A DNA stretch of 64,000 bases from Rutpela maculata (GCA_936432065.2 OW386289.2:87665736-87729735), one strand, 5' to 3'; positions 10,217 to 21,821 are shown, counted from the first letter of the stretch. Notes: generated from the letters alone by a model not told the origin. A program made the numbers and translations.

Positions 10217-12330
10217 TACATAATAATAATTATAATAATAACGTTTATTCATCAAACAAAAGAACAGCCTATGACATTTTAGTAATAATAATAAATAAAC
10301 GTGAAGTCGACTCACGAAGCACTCACACGTCATGGACTGTGATTGCTTGTTTGTGAGCTAAAACCTACCAAGATCTATTTTTTAAATATGGCGTTGTTAA
10401 TTAAATTTAAATATATATACATATTTTTTTTCATATTTATTCTTTTTTTAATATTATCTGTAAGTATTCTTGTTTTTTATTTTAACATCTCGATTCATTT
10501 TTTCACTCATATAAATATACTTAGTTTCTTAACTACGCAAACAACAGGTTGGGTTGGGTTATCAACGGTACAATCAGGAACATAAAATTATGTTAGGCTT
10601 TCCCAGAATGCATCACAGTAAGAGCTAAGACGGTTACTGATTGAGACTAGGCATAATAATGTATTTTTTCTATTATCGCATGTATTACATTTCTAGGTGC
10701 ATCAAACATTCATTGTTTAATTCTTTTTTTTTTAATGAATGGAGACTTCAGCGTTTTAATATTCTGCGGTAATGCGGAGTACATTTTAGAGCGAAGGTAT
10801 ATATAACATCTCTGACCCACTGTTTTAGTGCATTTTTCTATAAATAGACGCAGTTTTTGACCGCTTAATTTGTATGGCTTTCAATTAGTGAAAAATTGGT
10901 CTAAGGTCGCGAAATTCTAGAAAGTCGGTTAGATATTTTATTTTTGAGACAATGCCCCTGATTTTTTTTAAAATGAAGTTTATTTGTTTATCCCATCTTA
11001 AATGACAATCTATAACGATACCTAGGTATTTGACGTTATCACTTTCTTTCAGGCTTATAGCATCATGATTTATTTGTATCGATATGGATTTTTATTGTGG
11101 TAAACCGACTTTGTATGAACTGAATGCTACATATTTTGTTATATAATACAATCGTGTTATCAACGAAGCTTGTTATTTTCCCCAAACTGTTAAAGCTCAG
11201 TAGGACATTGATATAACGTAGATAACAATGGTCCCAGTACGGTTCCCTATGGAACTCCATACCTGACTGTTTTGGGACTACTTGCATTGAAACATAAATT
11301 AGTTCTGTTTTCTAGATATGTTTTTGAAGAGTTTTTCCCCTGACACCAACAGCATAAAGTTTTTGGAACAGCTTATCATGGCACACGGTGTCAAACGCCT
11401 TTGCAAGGTCAACAAAGGCTGGTTCGCTCTTATCTAAAGACTCGTAGATTTTAGATGTTAAATCACATATTGCATCTATTTTCCCTAAACCCATATTGTT
11501 TATCTAAAATTATTTTATACCTGTTTAGGAAGCTCAATAATATTTTTTTAATAATTTTTTAGAAAATTTTCGCAAAATTAGATATAAGGGTTATAGGTCT
11601 ATAATTACTTATCTCATCTATTGCTCTGTTTTTATAGAGTGGTTTAACAATTCCAATCTTAAATACTGATGGTACTATACCTTCATTGATTATTGCCTTA
11701 GTGATTAGTTGAATAAATGGTTTTATTATTAATGCTCTAATTTTTTTATTATTTTAGATTTTATGCCATCGATGCCAGGAAAATTATTATTTTTCAGTTC
11801 TTTAATAGCCTGATTAACTTCCAAAATAGTTACCTCACTGAGATATATGGAGTTTTCATTAATATGATAATTGTAGTGGTGTTGGTAGTACGCGTGAATG
11901 TAAGATTTTTTCCTAAATTTGTATAATGGTCAATAAAACTATTTGCAATGTCAACAGAATTGTTTATCTTTTTTAATAGAGATAATCACTTCATGGTTTT
12001 TGTTTTCATTGCAGATAGTTTTACTAGTTTTCCACATTTGACTAGAGTTTCCTATAAATTTTACTCTTAAAGACACACATACACACATACACAATAGACA
12101 ATTTAAATAACCATTTTCTTTTTCCTGGAACCTCAAAATGAAAAAAAATTGTTTTATCCCAATTTTCGATTTTGAACCAATTGCAGTAACCTCCTCGTTT
12201 TAAAATAAATAATTTCTTTGTCTGTTTTCTATAGGATTTCGCATACAGCAGAAAGAATAATGTACGTAAAATCAAAAAGGAGAATCTGTCTAAGAAAATA
12301 TTAATTTCAAATATTTGCATTCTTTTGATA
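10217..12330 (-). pseudogene. 5'-truncated LINE, decayed, with (AAT)n tail
   Basis: Reading the minus strand from about 12330 down, reverse-transcriptase blocks appear in order. AFVDLAKAFDTVCHDKL (about 11440..11390) is motif A. The region 11287..11063 has a decayed PYWDHCYLRYINVLLS and SFVDNTIVLYN, the active-site box with its Asp pair changed. The element ends in AATAAACG followed by an AAT-rich tail at 10217..10250. Many frame breaks make it inactive. Confidence 0.65.
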
Positions 12331-12790
12331 ACTTACTATAAAAAATATTCTTTACACAAACTATTATTATAGGGAGGAATTGTAATGTATTGCAGATACC
12401 TCAATATCCTGGATGTCTTATCATGTCGCTTTCATGCTGTGTTGGCATTTAACGCCATATCAAATGGAATAAGAAACATTCAACGTCTTTTAATGTTTAA
12501 ATGGGAATGTGTCTTAAATTTTTGTTGTTATGATTTTAATAACTTTGTTATGCAGTATACGTAATGTTTATTATTTGTTATTATAATTTGTATCCAGTGA
12601 CAATGTCAATATCTCTGTGATTTACGACAGCAAAGTATTGTTATTAAACTTATTAACAACCAACAATGAAATTTTATGGCGGATGGAAAAGACCAAGAAA
12701 ATAATGAATATTTTAAATGAAAGAAAAACAAAATATTTCGATCACATCATGAGAAACTAAAAATATATTACTCCAGCTCATAGTCTAAGA
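12331..12790. other. no gene seen
   Basis: AT-rich spacer between a LINE remnant and a repeat copy. Nothing recognised. Confidence 0.4.
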
Positions 12791-12792
12791 CA

Positions 12793-13320
12793 AAAAAAAC
12801 CACTGCCTAAGGAATCACTACAAACCACACTCCATTATTAGAGAGGTGGTAGTAGGGGTGGCTGGTGCCTAAAAAAATTGAGGCCGTTCTTGTACACGCA
12901 CTAAATCACAATTTTAATTTTTTTGTCCTCTTTTAATAATGGTGCTGGGTGGTAATGGAGGTGATAGAGGCGATGGCTGGTGTCAAAGAAAACATGTAAC
13001 CCTTGATTTCTCGTACATACACTAAATCCCAATTTTATGGACCCAGATTGCTTGCTTCCTATTTACCGCTATTTACCCTCCAACCAAACCTTTGAGTGGA
13101 ATAAGATTAAAATATAATCTAATTTATAATACATAGGTGTACCAAATTTCAATATCGTAAACCATCCCAGAGTAATCGTGCACATCAAAAAAAAAAAAGA
13201 AAGTTACAGACAGACAGGCAGGCAGATTTTCTTTTGCTAAAACTTAAAATATCGACGATTCATGACATTCTAAGCCTAATGAAACAAAAAAATATATTTT
13301 TCTTATTTTAAATAAATTTT
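12793..13320 (+). repeat. microsatellite-cored repeat, copy 3 (diverged)
   Basis: It shares the CCTAAGGAATCACTAC start, TTTACCCTCCAACCAAACC, CCAGAGTAATCGTGCACAT and a short GACAGACAGGCAGGCAG core with copy 1. It is clearly more diverged and has lost its 3' hairpin. Confidence 0.6.
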
Positions 13321-13679
13321 TAACTTTAAAGTTTTCAAATTAAGTTTTCGTAAAACTAAATAAATGGATAAAAGGTGCAGCATCTCAAACCATACTTTTC
13401 ATTTTAATTTTCTATTAATTAAAATTTGTAATACTTTTCAATTCAAGTCGCAGAAAACCAAATAATTTAAAAGACCAGCAGAAAAGTGATTTTTCAAATA
13501 ATGTAGAATTATGCAATAGTATTAGGAGATAACTGATTTTCGTTATATAATTAAGGTGAGACGAAACTTTTTCAAAAAGATATAATTTTTTTTCATGAAA
13601 CATACGCATTTATGAACATAATTTGATGGTGTTGTAAATAATTTATTGGACTATGTTTATAGCTTTCTCCTGGTTTTAA

Positions 13680-14265
13680 ATTGAATATTAAGCAAATAAG
13701 TATTCATTTGTATAGCTGTAAAATAGACCTGATTTAATATCTTGGGTACTATGTCGATTTGTGATTTCCAGAATGAGTCTGCGTGCAACATGTAAAACTT
13801 TTGTAAATTTTGTAGAATGCAAGGTTTCCTAATAAAAATTTATGTAAGTTGTGTTACACAAATTTAATGTAAGTCCATTACGATTATACCAAACGGAAAA
13901 TGTATCTAATACATTACTGATCCTTTTATGCAGAATATCAATATGTGGGTCTACCACAGTTATGGTGCTATCGTCAGTAAAAATAGTCACTGATATATTA
14001 TTTATGTTGTTTGGCGGATCGTAAATATATAATACAAAAAGTTAAGGACCCTAGTGCTGACCCTTGAGGCACCCTTCGTAATATATCAAATTCTTCTGAG
14101 ACTTGTGTGCAATCTTCACATTTATTTTGCGGTTTACTAAGTGTGAATGGAATGGATTACCATTCCAGAATATTGCCGCGTATACCGACGTTAAGAGTTC
14201 CGACGTAACATAAATCTACGTCTAATATATCAAACGTCCTGGATAAGTCGAATTATAACATTACC
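13680..14265 (-). pseudogene. LINE reverse-transcriptase remnant
   Basis: Minus-strand blocks in the expected order: FDLSRTFDILDVDLC (motif A, about 14245..14200), VPQGSALGPL (about 14070) and TIFTDDSTI (active-site Asp pair, about 13990). The frame changes between blocks. Downstream sequence is unrecognisable. Confidence 0.65.
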
Positions 14266-14334
14266 AATTATTTACCTTTATATAGCAGTCTAGCAGTCGT
14301 TACTGATTTACCTTCTCCCGAAGTCGCGGTGTAC

Positions 14335-14893
14335 TATTTTCACATCCACGTAGTGGTGTGGACGTAAAAGGAAATGATTTTTTTTTTGCTTAAGTAAACT
14401 TAGAATGTAAAAAAAAATCTGTCTGTAGGTCTGTAACTTTTTTGTGCGCACGTTTACTGTGTAACGATCTATGATTCTGATTTGAATTTATAAATGTATT
14501 ATAACGAGATCTGGAATTACATTATATTTTGATCTTATTTCGTTTGAGGGAATAAATGGTAATAGGTAAAACAAACAAGTAAGAGGTCATAAAATTGGGA
14601 TTTATTGTAGGTGCGACAAGCCAAGGTCTCAATTTTTGTCTTCTTGGTATCAGTCAACCCCACTTTCATCTCATTACCAACTACAACCCATTACTAAAGG
14701 AGGTAAAAAATGAAATTTTGATTTAGTGTGTGTACAATAACCAAAGGCTTCAAATATTTATTTGTGTCAGCCACCACCACCACCACCCCCATCTACCCCC
14801 ACTACCGATGTAGCATAACATTTTATGAGCTTTTGGGGTAGACCATTCAAACATTATATTATTGAAGTTCTATGAACAATTATTTTCACATAG
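14335..14893 (-). repeat. microsatellite-cored repeat, copy 4 (diverged)
   Basis: Reverse orientation. A hairpin-like TTCACATCCACGTAGTGGTG start, a short CTGTCTGTAGGTCTGTAAC core and TTTGTGCGCACGTTTACTGT are shared with the family. It adjoins copy 5. Confidence 0.6.
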
Positions 14894-15404
14894 TGGAGTG
14901 CAAATATAGTATCAACATTTAAAATTTTTTTTTTTGTTCAAATAAGCTTAGAGTGCCATGAAACGTCGAGATTTTAAGTTTGAGCAAAAAAATAAATTCT
15001 GCCTGTCGGACTGCCTGTAACTTTATGACATTGACTTGAAATTTGTTACATACATCCATCCATAACGAGATTTGGAACTAGAATATATTTACAAAGAGAA
15101 GCTGAGGTCTCACAAAATTTTTGGCATTAGCTGCACCCATTACCACCTCCACCCCATTATTAAAGGGGGTGAAAAATAAAATTGTGATTTAGTGTGGATA
15201 CAAGAACCAAATGCCTCAATTTTTTTTTGCTTCATCCAACCAACCTCATTACCAACCCATTATTGAAGGGGGTAAAAAAAATAAAATTTTGTTTTAGTGT
15301 GTGTATAAGAACCGAAGACTTCAATTCATTTTTGGCATCAGTTGAAAAGACTTGGATAGAAAATCTGGATGTGGAAGTAGTGATTCCTTAGGTAGCTGTT
15401 TTCC
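14894..15404 (-). repeat. microsatellite-cored repeat, copy 5
   Basis: Reverse orientation with an internally shortened centre (GTCGGACTGCCTGTAACTTT). It ends in the conserved AATCTGGATGTGGAAGTAGT and GATTCCTTAGG. It lies in tandem with copy 4. Confidence 0.6.
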
Positions 15405-15434
15405 TCTCACGCGCAGATTATAACAAGCTAAAAC

Positions 15435-16203
15435 CATACTCTTCGCCAATTTACTGAGCTTTTTATATATAATTGTTACACATTCTATAGGATACTCTTC
15501 GCAGTTTTCTTGTAAATAATGTTAGTTTTTGGACATCCTAAATTTTGTGATACCATCTTTGTTGTGAAAAAAATTATATGGAAAAAAAATGAAAAAAAAT
15601 ATCCAACCTATGTGGTATTCGAACACGGGACCTTTGGATTGCAACGCAAAGCTTTAGCCGCTGCGCCACCACATATTGCTATGAAAATTGATTGTCTGTG
15701 ATATACCTATACTTTCGACAATCATACATATTTCAACTCTTACTTCTATGAAATATATATTAGTAAAATTCATAAACAAAAAAAATATATTATGGAAATA
15801 ATATTTCGCAAGATTTCCATTTTAGTACAAGCGACAAAAATTAAGACAATATATTTTTTTTAAATTAAATAATTAATAACTTTTTTATTTACCGATAGAT
15901 TTTCTTCAAAAACAATAGGGTTCTTCCTCTAGCTAACACTAACTTACTTTCTAAATTTCAATACAATCAGACTTTTCTTTCTCAAGTTATCGTGCTTACA
16001 AGAAACGTGACGGACGGACGGACAGACGGACAGACGGACAGACGGACAGACGGACAGACGCACAGACGGACATTTTGAAAGTTGTTCAGAATTCGTTCAC
16101 TAACACAACGATATGAAAATTTTTTCTCTACGAGCGATATTTACGATTTTAGAAATGTGCCGATCAAATACAATATACTCTTCGTTTTTGCGAAGAGTAT
16201 AAT
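15435..16203 (-). repeat. second microsatellite repeat family, intact copy with tRNA-like module
   Basis: On the minus strand it begins with a terminal hairpin, ATACTCTTCGCAAAAACGAAGAGTAT, quoted here in two parts: ATACTCTTCGC, then its complement. It then has GATCGGCACATT, a GTCC/GTCT microsatellite (about 16010..16072) and CACGTTTCTTGTAAGCACGA. After that come an AT-rich stretch, a tRNA-like module at 15610..15674 and a closing GCGAAGAGTAT-type end. Partial copies occur at 41205..41500 and 46966..50176. Confidence 0.65.
15610..15674 (-). repeat. tRNA-like segment (SINE-type module, not a working tRNA)
   Basis: The 65-nt segment has a perfect 7-bp acceptor-like stem (ATGTGGT with ACCACAT), an A-box-like TGGCGCAGCGG and a B-box-like GTTCGAATACC. 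Between them is a stem (CTTTG/CAAAG) with a 10-nt loop containing TTGCAAT. It is shorter than a real tRNA and the anticodon loop is too large. It is best read as a tRNA-derived RNA polymerase III promoter module inside a repeat. Confidence 0.5.
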
Positions 16204-17560
16204 ACGGTATAATAATAATAATCCTTTATTCACTTTTGCTCTACAGTGGTATAGATGTGACAGGTCAATACTGAACACACGTAAATACAATAGTAAAATA
16301 ATAAAATTGCATGATATAATGATGCCCATAGTTTGCTACAAAAGTAGTTAGTGAGACATTAAAAATAACAATATATAACACATATAGCAGAAATAACAAA
16401 TTACAAGACACTACATATAAAATTTATACATCACTCATTGCCATCATTATTAAAAACCTCTTGCAGGGAATAAAAACATTTATTTACTAGATGTTTTCTT
16501 AGTTTTTTTGAAAAACTGTTTGATTTTTTATGTCAACAGGAGGTGTGTTGATAATGCTGGCGCAGCAGACATACGTACTTTTTCTGAAAGTGAGAGGTGT
16601 TGATAGGTGTTGATTGATATCTGATTGGCTACACGGGTGTTATATGAATGTTTATCTGAATTTAGTGTAAATTTATTTTTATTTTGGTAGACAAACACAG
16701 CTGCCTCGAACACAAAAATTGAAGTTAGAGTTAGAATATTATTTTCTATGAATACTGGTCGACATCATCAGTGGCATGAGCGAGAATATGAGGCGAATGA
16801 TTTTCTTCTGCAAAATAAAGACACATTGTATTTCTGAACCTTCGCCCCAGAGTATAATGGAATGTCTGAGATGAGAATGCACAAGTCTATGATATACATT
16901 TAGTAGTTGCCCTTTCGATAGTATTGACTTAAGATTTCGTATTTCAAAAAATGCGGAATGTAATTTTTTGCATACAAACTCTGTGATTTGTCCAAGTGAT
17001 ATTCTCGTCTAATGTTAGGCCTAGAAACTTAATGGATGCCGATCGTGTAATGGTACCTTGATCGGATATTTAATTTAATACAGGTGGCTGTCGTCTTTTA
17101 TGAAACTGTATATAAGTTGTTTTATTTAAGTTTAATATCAACTGATTTCCTGTACACCAATATGATAACGCTTTTAATCTCAGTATCATTTAGTTCTTTT
17201 GGTGAATCAGCCACAAGTTGTAACATCGTTCGCGTATAAAACCAATTTGATTAACTACTAAGATGAGCTTCCAAATCGTTAATAAAAATTATGAATAACA
17301 GGGGAGAGGTAAACCGATATTGATATTTTTTTCTTGAGAGTAAGTGTTGTCAAATTTTGCTACAATTTTTCTACCAGTAATAAAGGACTCTATCCATTTA
17401 CTGAGGTTTCCTCGAATTCACAGTAATTCATTTTTTAATTAAAAACGCATGATTTAGGCAGTCGAATGCTCTACTTAAATCAAATAGTATCCTAAGAACA
17501 TATTTATTAGCATCTAATGATTATTAAATGAGTTGCACAAAATGGTAGCCCAACGGGCTA
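16204..17560 (-). pseudogene. 5'-truncated LINE remnant with AATAAAGGATTATT tail
   Basis: Minus-strand reading gives FDLSRAFDCLNHAF near 17490..17447 (reverse-transcriptase motif A). A 3' end follows with GTGAATAAAGGATTATTATT at 16204..16235, a tail type common in insect LINEs. Near 16713..16528 the C-terminal segment has HSYNTRVANQ, matching the usual C-terminal YNTR block. Frame breaks are numerous. Confidence 0.6.
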
Positions 17561-19062
17561 AAACATATTGTGTAGCAAGCATGCTTGGTACATCGGTAGT
17601 GGGACAATGTAGACAGTAAAAATGTAGACAATTTTTTTTCAAATATGTGACACCCTTCTGAGTTACCTTAGTTTTGTAATTAATCTACTATATGTGCTGT
17701 GTTTATTTCCTAAATTGTTATGAATATTCCGCCTGGCTACAGCTCTGATCTCATGTCGTCTACTGTATGAGTTTATCAATCAGTTCAAAAGAAAATAGAC
17801 ATGAGATTTATTTATATACTTTTCAATTTCGCGACGATACACTTTATGTAAGTAGTAATACAGACACAACATAATTATTTTAATATCCCACGAACCAAAA
17901 ATATCGAGTGTATATATAGCGTAATATGTCATTAAGTATTTCTGACTGGCCGTGACACTATATGTGATTTAAATAGACGCAAATTATAACCTTAAAATAA
18001 TAAATGGATATGTCTGCTGCATCTAAATAAACAAAATAAATTTAGGTAATATTTTTGCTCATCTTGATAGAACATAAATTTTACGATCTGCTATTCATAT
18101 ATTACTCTCTTCCTTTATTACGAATAACGTTTGTACGCAGCAAACACTTTAATGAAATAATAAATTTGATTTAATTTAAAATTATTTTATTCTTGTAATA
18201 TCAAAAAAAATGATTATAGATTTAATATATTAACTACAGGTTTTAACTTCAGAATGTCATATGAATTAGATTTCATTCATTTTCGGCAAAATGCATCAGC
18301 GAAAAGTTTCTATATTAAGCGGGGGTTTGCTAATTTATAAGGCGTGGATGCCACCCTTTTTCAGGGGGTGGCACAAAGAGAAAACCAAAAACATTGAAAC
18401 TGAAAGGGAATCAAATTTTGAGAATAAATGGTTTTATGCAACTTTTCTTGTAAATTGATAGTCTTTAAGTTATAGCGACTTGAAAATTGGGATTTTAGCT
18501 TGAAAAAAAGATATATTTCAAAAAATTTTCGTCAAATACCTCAAAAACTGAACGAAAACATGCTAGTGACAAAAAATAAGAAAGCTACTAAATTGAGACT
18601 GAATTTCTACAAAATTAATGGTTTCGGAGATGTGGAAGTATAATACGTTTATAAGACGAAGTATTTAATTAAAAATTTAAATATGTCTTCAGATTTTTTA
18701 AATTAAAACGTCGCCATTTTGTTAAGTAGTTAGTGATTAAAACAATATATTCTCATATACTGTTTTTTGTTAACAAATAATTATGACCTAGACGTTCAAA
18801 TTTTGCCATTCGTTTAGAGCTCTTGCTTTAGAAAAAAAATGCGTTTTATACTATAGGGATTTTCGAAAAAACGTAAAATTTTTGTTTCTCTGCAACTATC
18901 TCAATAAATATTAGTTTTAGCGAAAGAATAGCTTATAAACTGAAAATGAATTTGTTTTTTTATATTTATGCAGGATTAATAGTTTCGAAAGTTTATTTAT
19001 GGCATTCGAGCGTTTATAGTAGGTATTTAGTTTAAATGTTGAATATTTTCACTTCCATCAAA
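17561..19062. other. no gene seen
   Basis: 1.5 kb of AT-rich sequence without a recognisable gene. The only G-rich patch is near 18320..18375. Probably old repeat. Confidence 0.4.
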
Positions 19063-19191
19063 CATTATTATTAAAGTTCCATAAACAATTATTTCCACAT
19101 ACAAAATTATTTTCGTTGTGAGAGGCTTGGATAGAAAATCTGGATGTGGAAGTAGTGATTCCTTGGACAGGGGTTTTTTACCTCTATCTAG
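19063..19191 (-). repeat. microsatellite-cored repeat, copy 6 (end fragment)
   Basis: Only the last 130 bp of the family are present (AATCTGGATGTGGAAGTAGT, GATTCCTTGGACAGG). It lies 44 bp outside the Polinton target duplication. Confidence 0.65.
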
Positions 19192-19234
19192 GTATTGTAG
19201 TAAAGTTGACATTAAAAATGAGAAAAAGAGGGAA

Positions 19235-19240
19235 ATCAGT
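19235..19240. repeat. Polinton target-site duplication, left
   Basis: ATCAGT directly precedes the left terminal repeat and recurs exactly after the right one at 37034..37039. Six bp is the length made by Polinton integrases. Confidence 0.9.
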
Positions 19241-19642
19241 AGTAGGTAAAGAATGAGAAACGGCATGTACCCCCCTCCATGCCTCCCTGTGTACCCCCCA
19301 CTCCTCACCCCACCCTAAACGGGATTGGTCGATGGGAGGGGATGAGCCACGCCCACCTTAACAGGATTGGTCAATGGGAGGGGATAAGCCGCGCCCACTT
19401 TAACGGGATTGGTCGATGGGAGGGGATAAGCCACGCCCTCCTTAACGAAATTGGTCGATGGGAGGGGATAAGCCGCACCCACTTTAACGTGATTGAACGA
19501 TGGGAGGGGATAGGCCGCACCCACTCTAACGGGATTGGCCGATGGGAGGGGATAATCCGCACCCAATTTAACAAGATTGGCCAATGTGACGGACTAAGCC
19601 ACACCCGCCCTAACGGGATTGGTCAATGGGAGGGAGGTGAAC
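19241..19642 (+). repeat. Polinton left terminal inverted repeat with 42-bp minisatellite
   Basis: A unique terminal part (19241..19316) is followed by eight copies of a 42-bp unit, for example GGGATTGGTCGATGGGAGGG, spaced exactly 42 bp apart (19322, 19364, 19406 and so on). The inner edge is marked by GGGAGGTGAAC near 19642. Because 42 is a multiple of three, all frames tend to stay open; the frames here are not genes. Confidence 0.9.
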
Positions 19643-19732
19643 CTAACCTCATTTATTGGGATTTAAAAAAATGGAAGATACAATCTCATGCATATATCGG
19701 TTCATTTCATAATAAACCGTTAATGTGTAAAT

Positions 19733-20434
19733 ATGTCATTTACTTTTGTTCTTAGTGGAGAATCTTCTGTATTAAATTACAATTTCAATCCACCAATATA
19801 TTTAGATGATGAGTTAGATTATGAAATTGGATTGACAAATTTTGATACTTATAATATTATTCCAAATATTGACAACAGCAACAATAAATTTGAGTGGGGG
19901 AAAAATAATGAACATATAATTGAAGTCCCCGAGGGTTGTTATGAAATTGACGACATTATAAAATACATCGTAAACAAAATAAGTGAAGAAGATGATGAAG
20001 CAATTATCAGAATTACCACAGACATTAATACTTCCAAAGTCACTATACGCGCAAATAGGAAAATTAATTTTAACGTAAAGGACTCGATAGGTCCTGTATT
20101 AGGTTTTGAGAAAAGAGAGTTAGAAGTTAATGATAATAATACTTCCGATGAAACTGTAAAAATATCTAAGGTGAATACTATCTGCGTCGATTGCAACATT
20201 GCAGTAGGTTCTTTTTTTAATGGACAACCTGTACATATTATTCATCAGTTCTTTCCAACAGTGCCTGTTGGGTATAAAATAGTGGAATCACCTTTAAACA
20301 TTATTTATTTCCCAGTCAGTGTTAAAACTATCAGCAACATCACTGTCAAAATAGTCGACCAAGAAGGGCATCTTGTTAATTTTCAAAAAGAAACTTTAAC
20401 TGTTAGACTGCATCTTAGAAAATCAGTCAAATAA
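19733..20434 (+). CDS. minor capsid protein (penton, single jelly-roll)
   Basis: 233 aa, the first gene inside the left terminal repeat. The sequence is beta-strand-rich without charged helices. It opens MSFTFVLSGESSVLNYNF, includes LDYEIGLTNFDTYNIIPNID, and ends with a strand plus basic tail TVRLHLRKSVK. This profile and position match the penton base homologue of Polintons, which occupies capsid vertices next to the double jelly-roll protein. A TATA-like CATATAT lies about 40 bp upstream at 19691. The gene is followed after 5 nt by a small basic ORF and then the major capsid gene, forming a plus-strand late cluster. Assignment rests on resemblance to Polinton pentons; no domain search was run. 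Confidence 0.85.
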   Translation: MSFTFVLSGESSVLNYNFNPPIYLDDELDYEIGLTNFDTYNIIPNIDNSNNKFEWGKNNEHIIEVPEGCYEIDDIIKYIVNKISEEDDEAIIRITTDINTSKVTIRANRKINFNVKDSIGPVLGFEKRELEVNDNNTSDETVKISKVNTICVDCNIAVGSFFNGQPVHIIHQFFPTVPVGYKIVESPLNIIYFPVSVKTISNITVKIVDQEGHLVNFQKETLTVRLHLRKSVK

Positions 20435-20439
20435 TAAAA

Positions 20440-20601
20440 ATGGTGCTGATATTTAATTCAACGTCATCCATTTATAGACATCAGCCATACTATAAAAGAG
20501 CGAGGAAGAAGGAAACCAACAGTTCTAAAAAGAATATTGAACGATTAACATTGAAAAACCGTCAGTATTTAGAATCACTTGGACTGGAAGTTTTAGTATA
20601 A
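20440..20601 (+). CDS. small basic conserved Polinton protein, 53 aa
   Basis: A 53-residue frame opens five bases after the penton stop. Its stop overlaps the major capsid start as TAATG (20599..20603), the arrangement expected for termination-reinitiation. The middle is very basic (YYKRARKKETNSSKKN) and the C-terminus reads LTLKNRQYLESLGLEVLV, resembling the short LTxxNRxFLxxLGL tail of small ORFs beside capsid genes in other Polintons (recalled, not searched). Its function is unknown. Basic charge and placement suggest a minor virion or DNA-condensing protein; this is inference. Confidence 0.7.
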   Translation: MVLIFNSTSSIYRHQPYYKRARKKETNSSKKNIERLTLKNRQYLESLGLEVLV

Positions 20602-21821
20602 TGGAGTTACTGAATGTTACTGATCTGCCCTTTAGCGACAACTCCATTTCAGAGTATCAGTTCCATACATATCAACCTAATATATCCGGAACTTTGGATT
20701 ACAATGATGAAATAAGAATTCCCATCCAAGATTTAGATGCTTATACTGCACCGTGCAATAGTTATTTATACATTGAAGGAAAACTAATGAAAGAGGATGG
20801 AGCTGAAGCTAAGAAATTGGAGTTTATTAATAATGGTATTGCTTTTTTGTTCCGCGAAATTAGATATGAAATGAATGGAATTGTTATAGACGCAGTGAGA
20901 AATGTTGGATTAGTTCCAACCTTAAAAAATTATATATCATACAATAAAAATGAAAGTATTTCCATGCAAAATGCTGGATGGTTTCCAAAAAATAAAAAAG
21001 GTGACAAAATTATAGCTGATACAAATGGAAATTTCAATGTTTGCATTCCATTAAAATTACTAGTTGGATTTTTTGAAGATTTCCGAAGGATTATCATTAA
21101 TATGAGACAAGAATTAGTATTAATACGTAACAGTAATGATCTAGATAGCATTACAAGTGATGATGATACTGAAAAACCAAAAATTACTATTAGTAAACTA
21201 TTTTGGAGGGTGCCACATGTCACTGTTAATATGTCAGAACAACTTAGATTGAATAAGCTGATAAGTCGAAATATAGATTTCCCTATAAAATTTAGAAGCT
21301 GGGAATTAATTGAATATCCATCTCTGCCTCCCTCAAGCAGACATACGTGGCCTGTCAAGACGTCTACTAAGGTAGAAACTCCTAGGCATGTTATAATAGC
21401 GTTTCAGAAAGACAGGAAAGGAAAAATTACATCTGATATGAGTAAATTCGATGACGGTGGACTAAGAAACATAAGGGTTTTCTTGAATTCCGAAAGATAT
21501 CCATATAATGATCTGTACCTAGATTTTAAAAGCAATAAATATGCAACACTTTATGATATGTTTGCAATTTTTCAAGAATCCTATTACCCTCATAAAATAA
21601 ATCAGCCTATTCTTAATACAAAAGAATTTAAAGACTATGCAGCAATAACGTATATTGATTGTTCCCGCCAAAAAGAAGCTATACAAACGGGGTCAGTGGT
21701 CATGAGAATAGAGTTTGAGACAGATACTCCCACTACTTCGGATATTACTGCATATTGTCTTATATTACATGAAAAACATTTCACTTATAATCCTTTAACT
21801 AAAATTGTACATCAACATTGA
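20601..21821 (+). CDS. major capsid protein (double jelly-roll)
   Basis: 406 aa beginning MELLNVTDLPFSDNSISEYQ. N-terminal blocks FHTYQP and PIQDLDAYTAPCNSYLYIEG, followed by FINNGIAFLFREIRYEMNG, are typical of Polinton major capsid proteins. These adopt the vertical double jelly-roll fold of adenovirus hexon and virophage capsids. The C-terminal half keeps PRHVIIAFQKDRKG, RNIRVFLNSERYPYNDL and a final strand ending in HEKHFTYNPLTK. Trimers would tile an icosahedral shell with the penton at vertices. The start overlaps the preceding stop. No frame breaks, so selection on the capsid seems intact. Confidence 0.93.
   Translation: MELLNVTDLPFSDNSISEYQFHTYQPNISGTLDYNDEIRIPIQDLDAYTAPCNSYLYIEGKLMKEDGAEAKKLEFINNGIAFLFREIRYEMNGIVIDAVRNVGLVPTLKNYISYNKNESISMQNAGWFPKNKKGDKIIADTNGNFNVCIPLKLLVGFFEDFRRIIINMRQELVLIRNSNDLDSITSDDDTEKPKITISKLFWRVPHVTVNMSEQLRLNKLISRNIDFPIKFRSWELIEYPSLPPSSRHTWPVKTSTKVETPRHVIIAFQKDRKGKITSDMSKFDDGGLRNIRVFLNSERYPYNDLYLDFKSNKYATLYDMFAIFQESYYPHKINQPILNTKEFKDYAAITYIDCSRQKEAIQTGSVVMRIEFETDTPTTSDITAYCLILHEKHFTYNPLTKIVHQH

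Noticed and set aside
15610..15674. Functional tRNA gene
   Set aside because: Only 65 nt with a 10-nt anticodon loop, and embedded in a repeat; only a tRNA-derived module.
19279..19755. 158-codon frame and several antisense frames in the left Polinton end (and 36672..36995 in the right end)
   Set aside because: The 42-bp unit equals 14 codons, so frames stay open on both strands; the peptides are simple repeats. Not genes.
20930..21358. 142-codon antisense frame inside the major capsid gene
   Set aside because: Opposite-strand shadow of a strongly supported gene.
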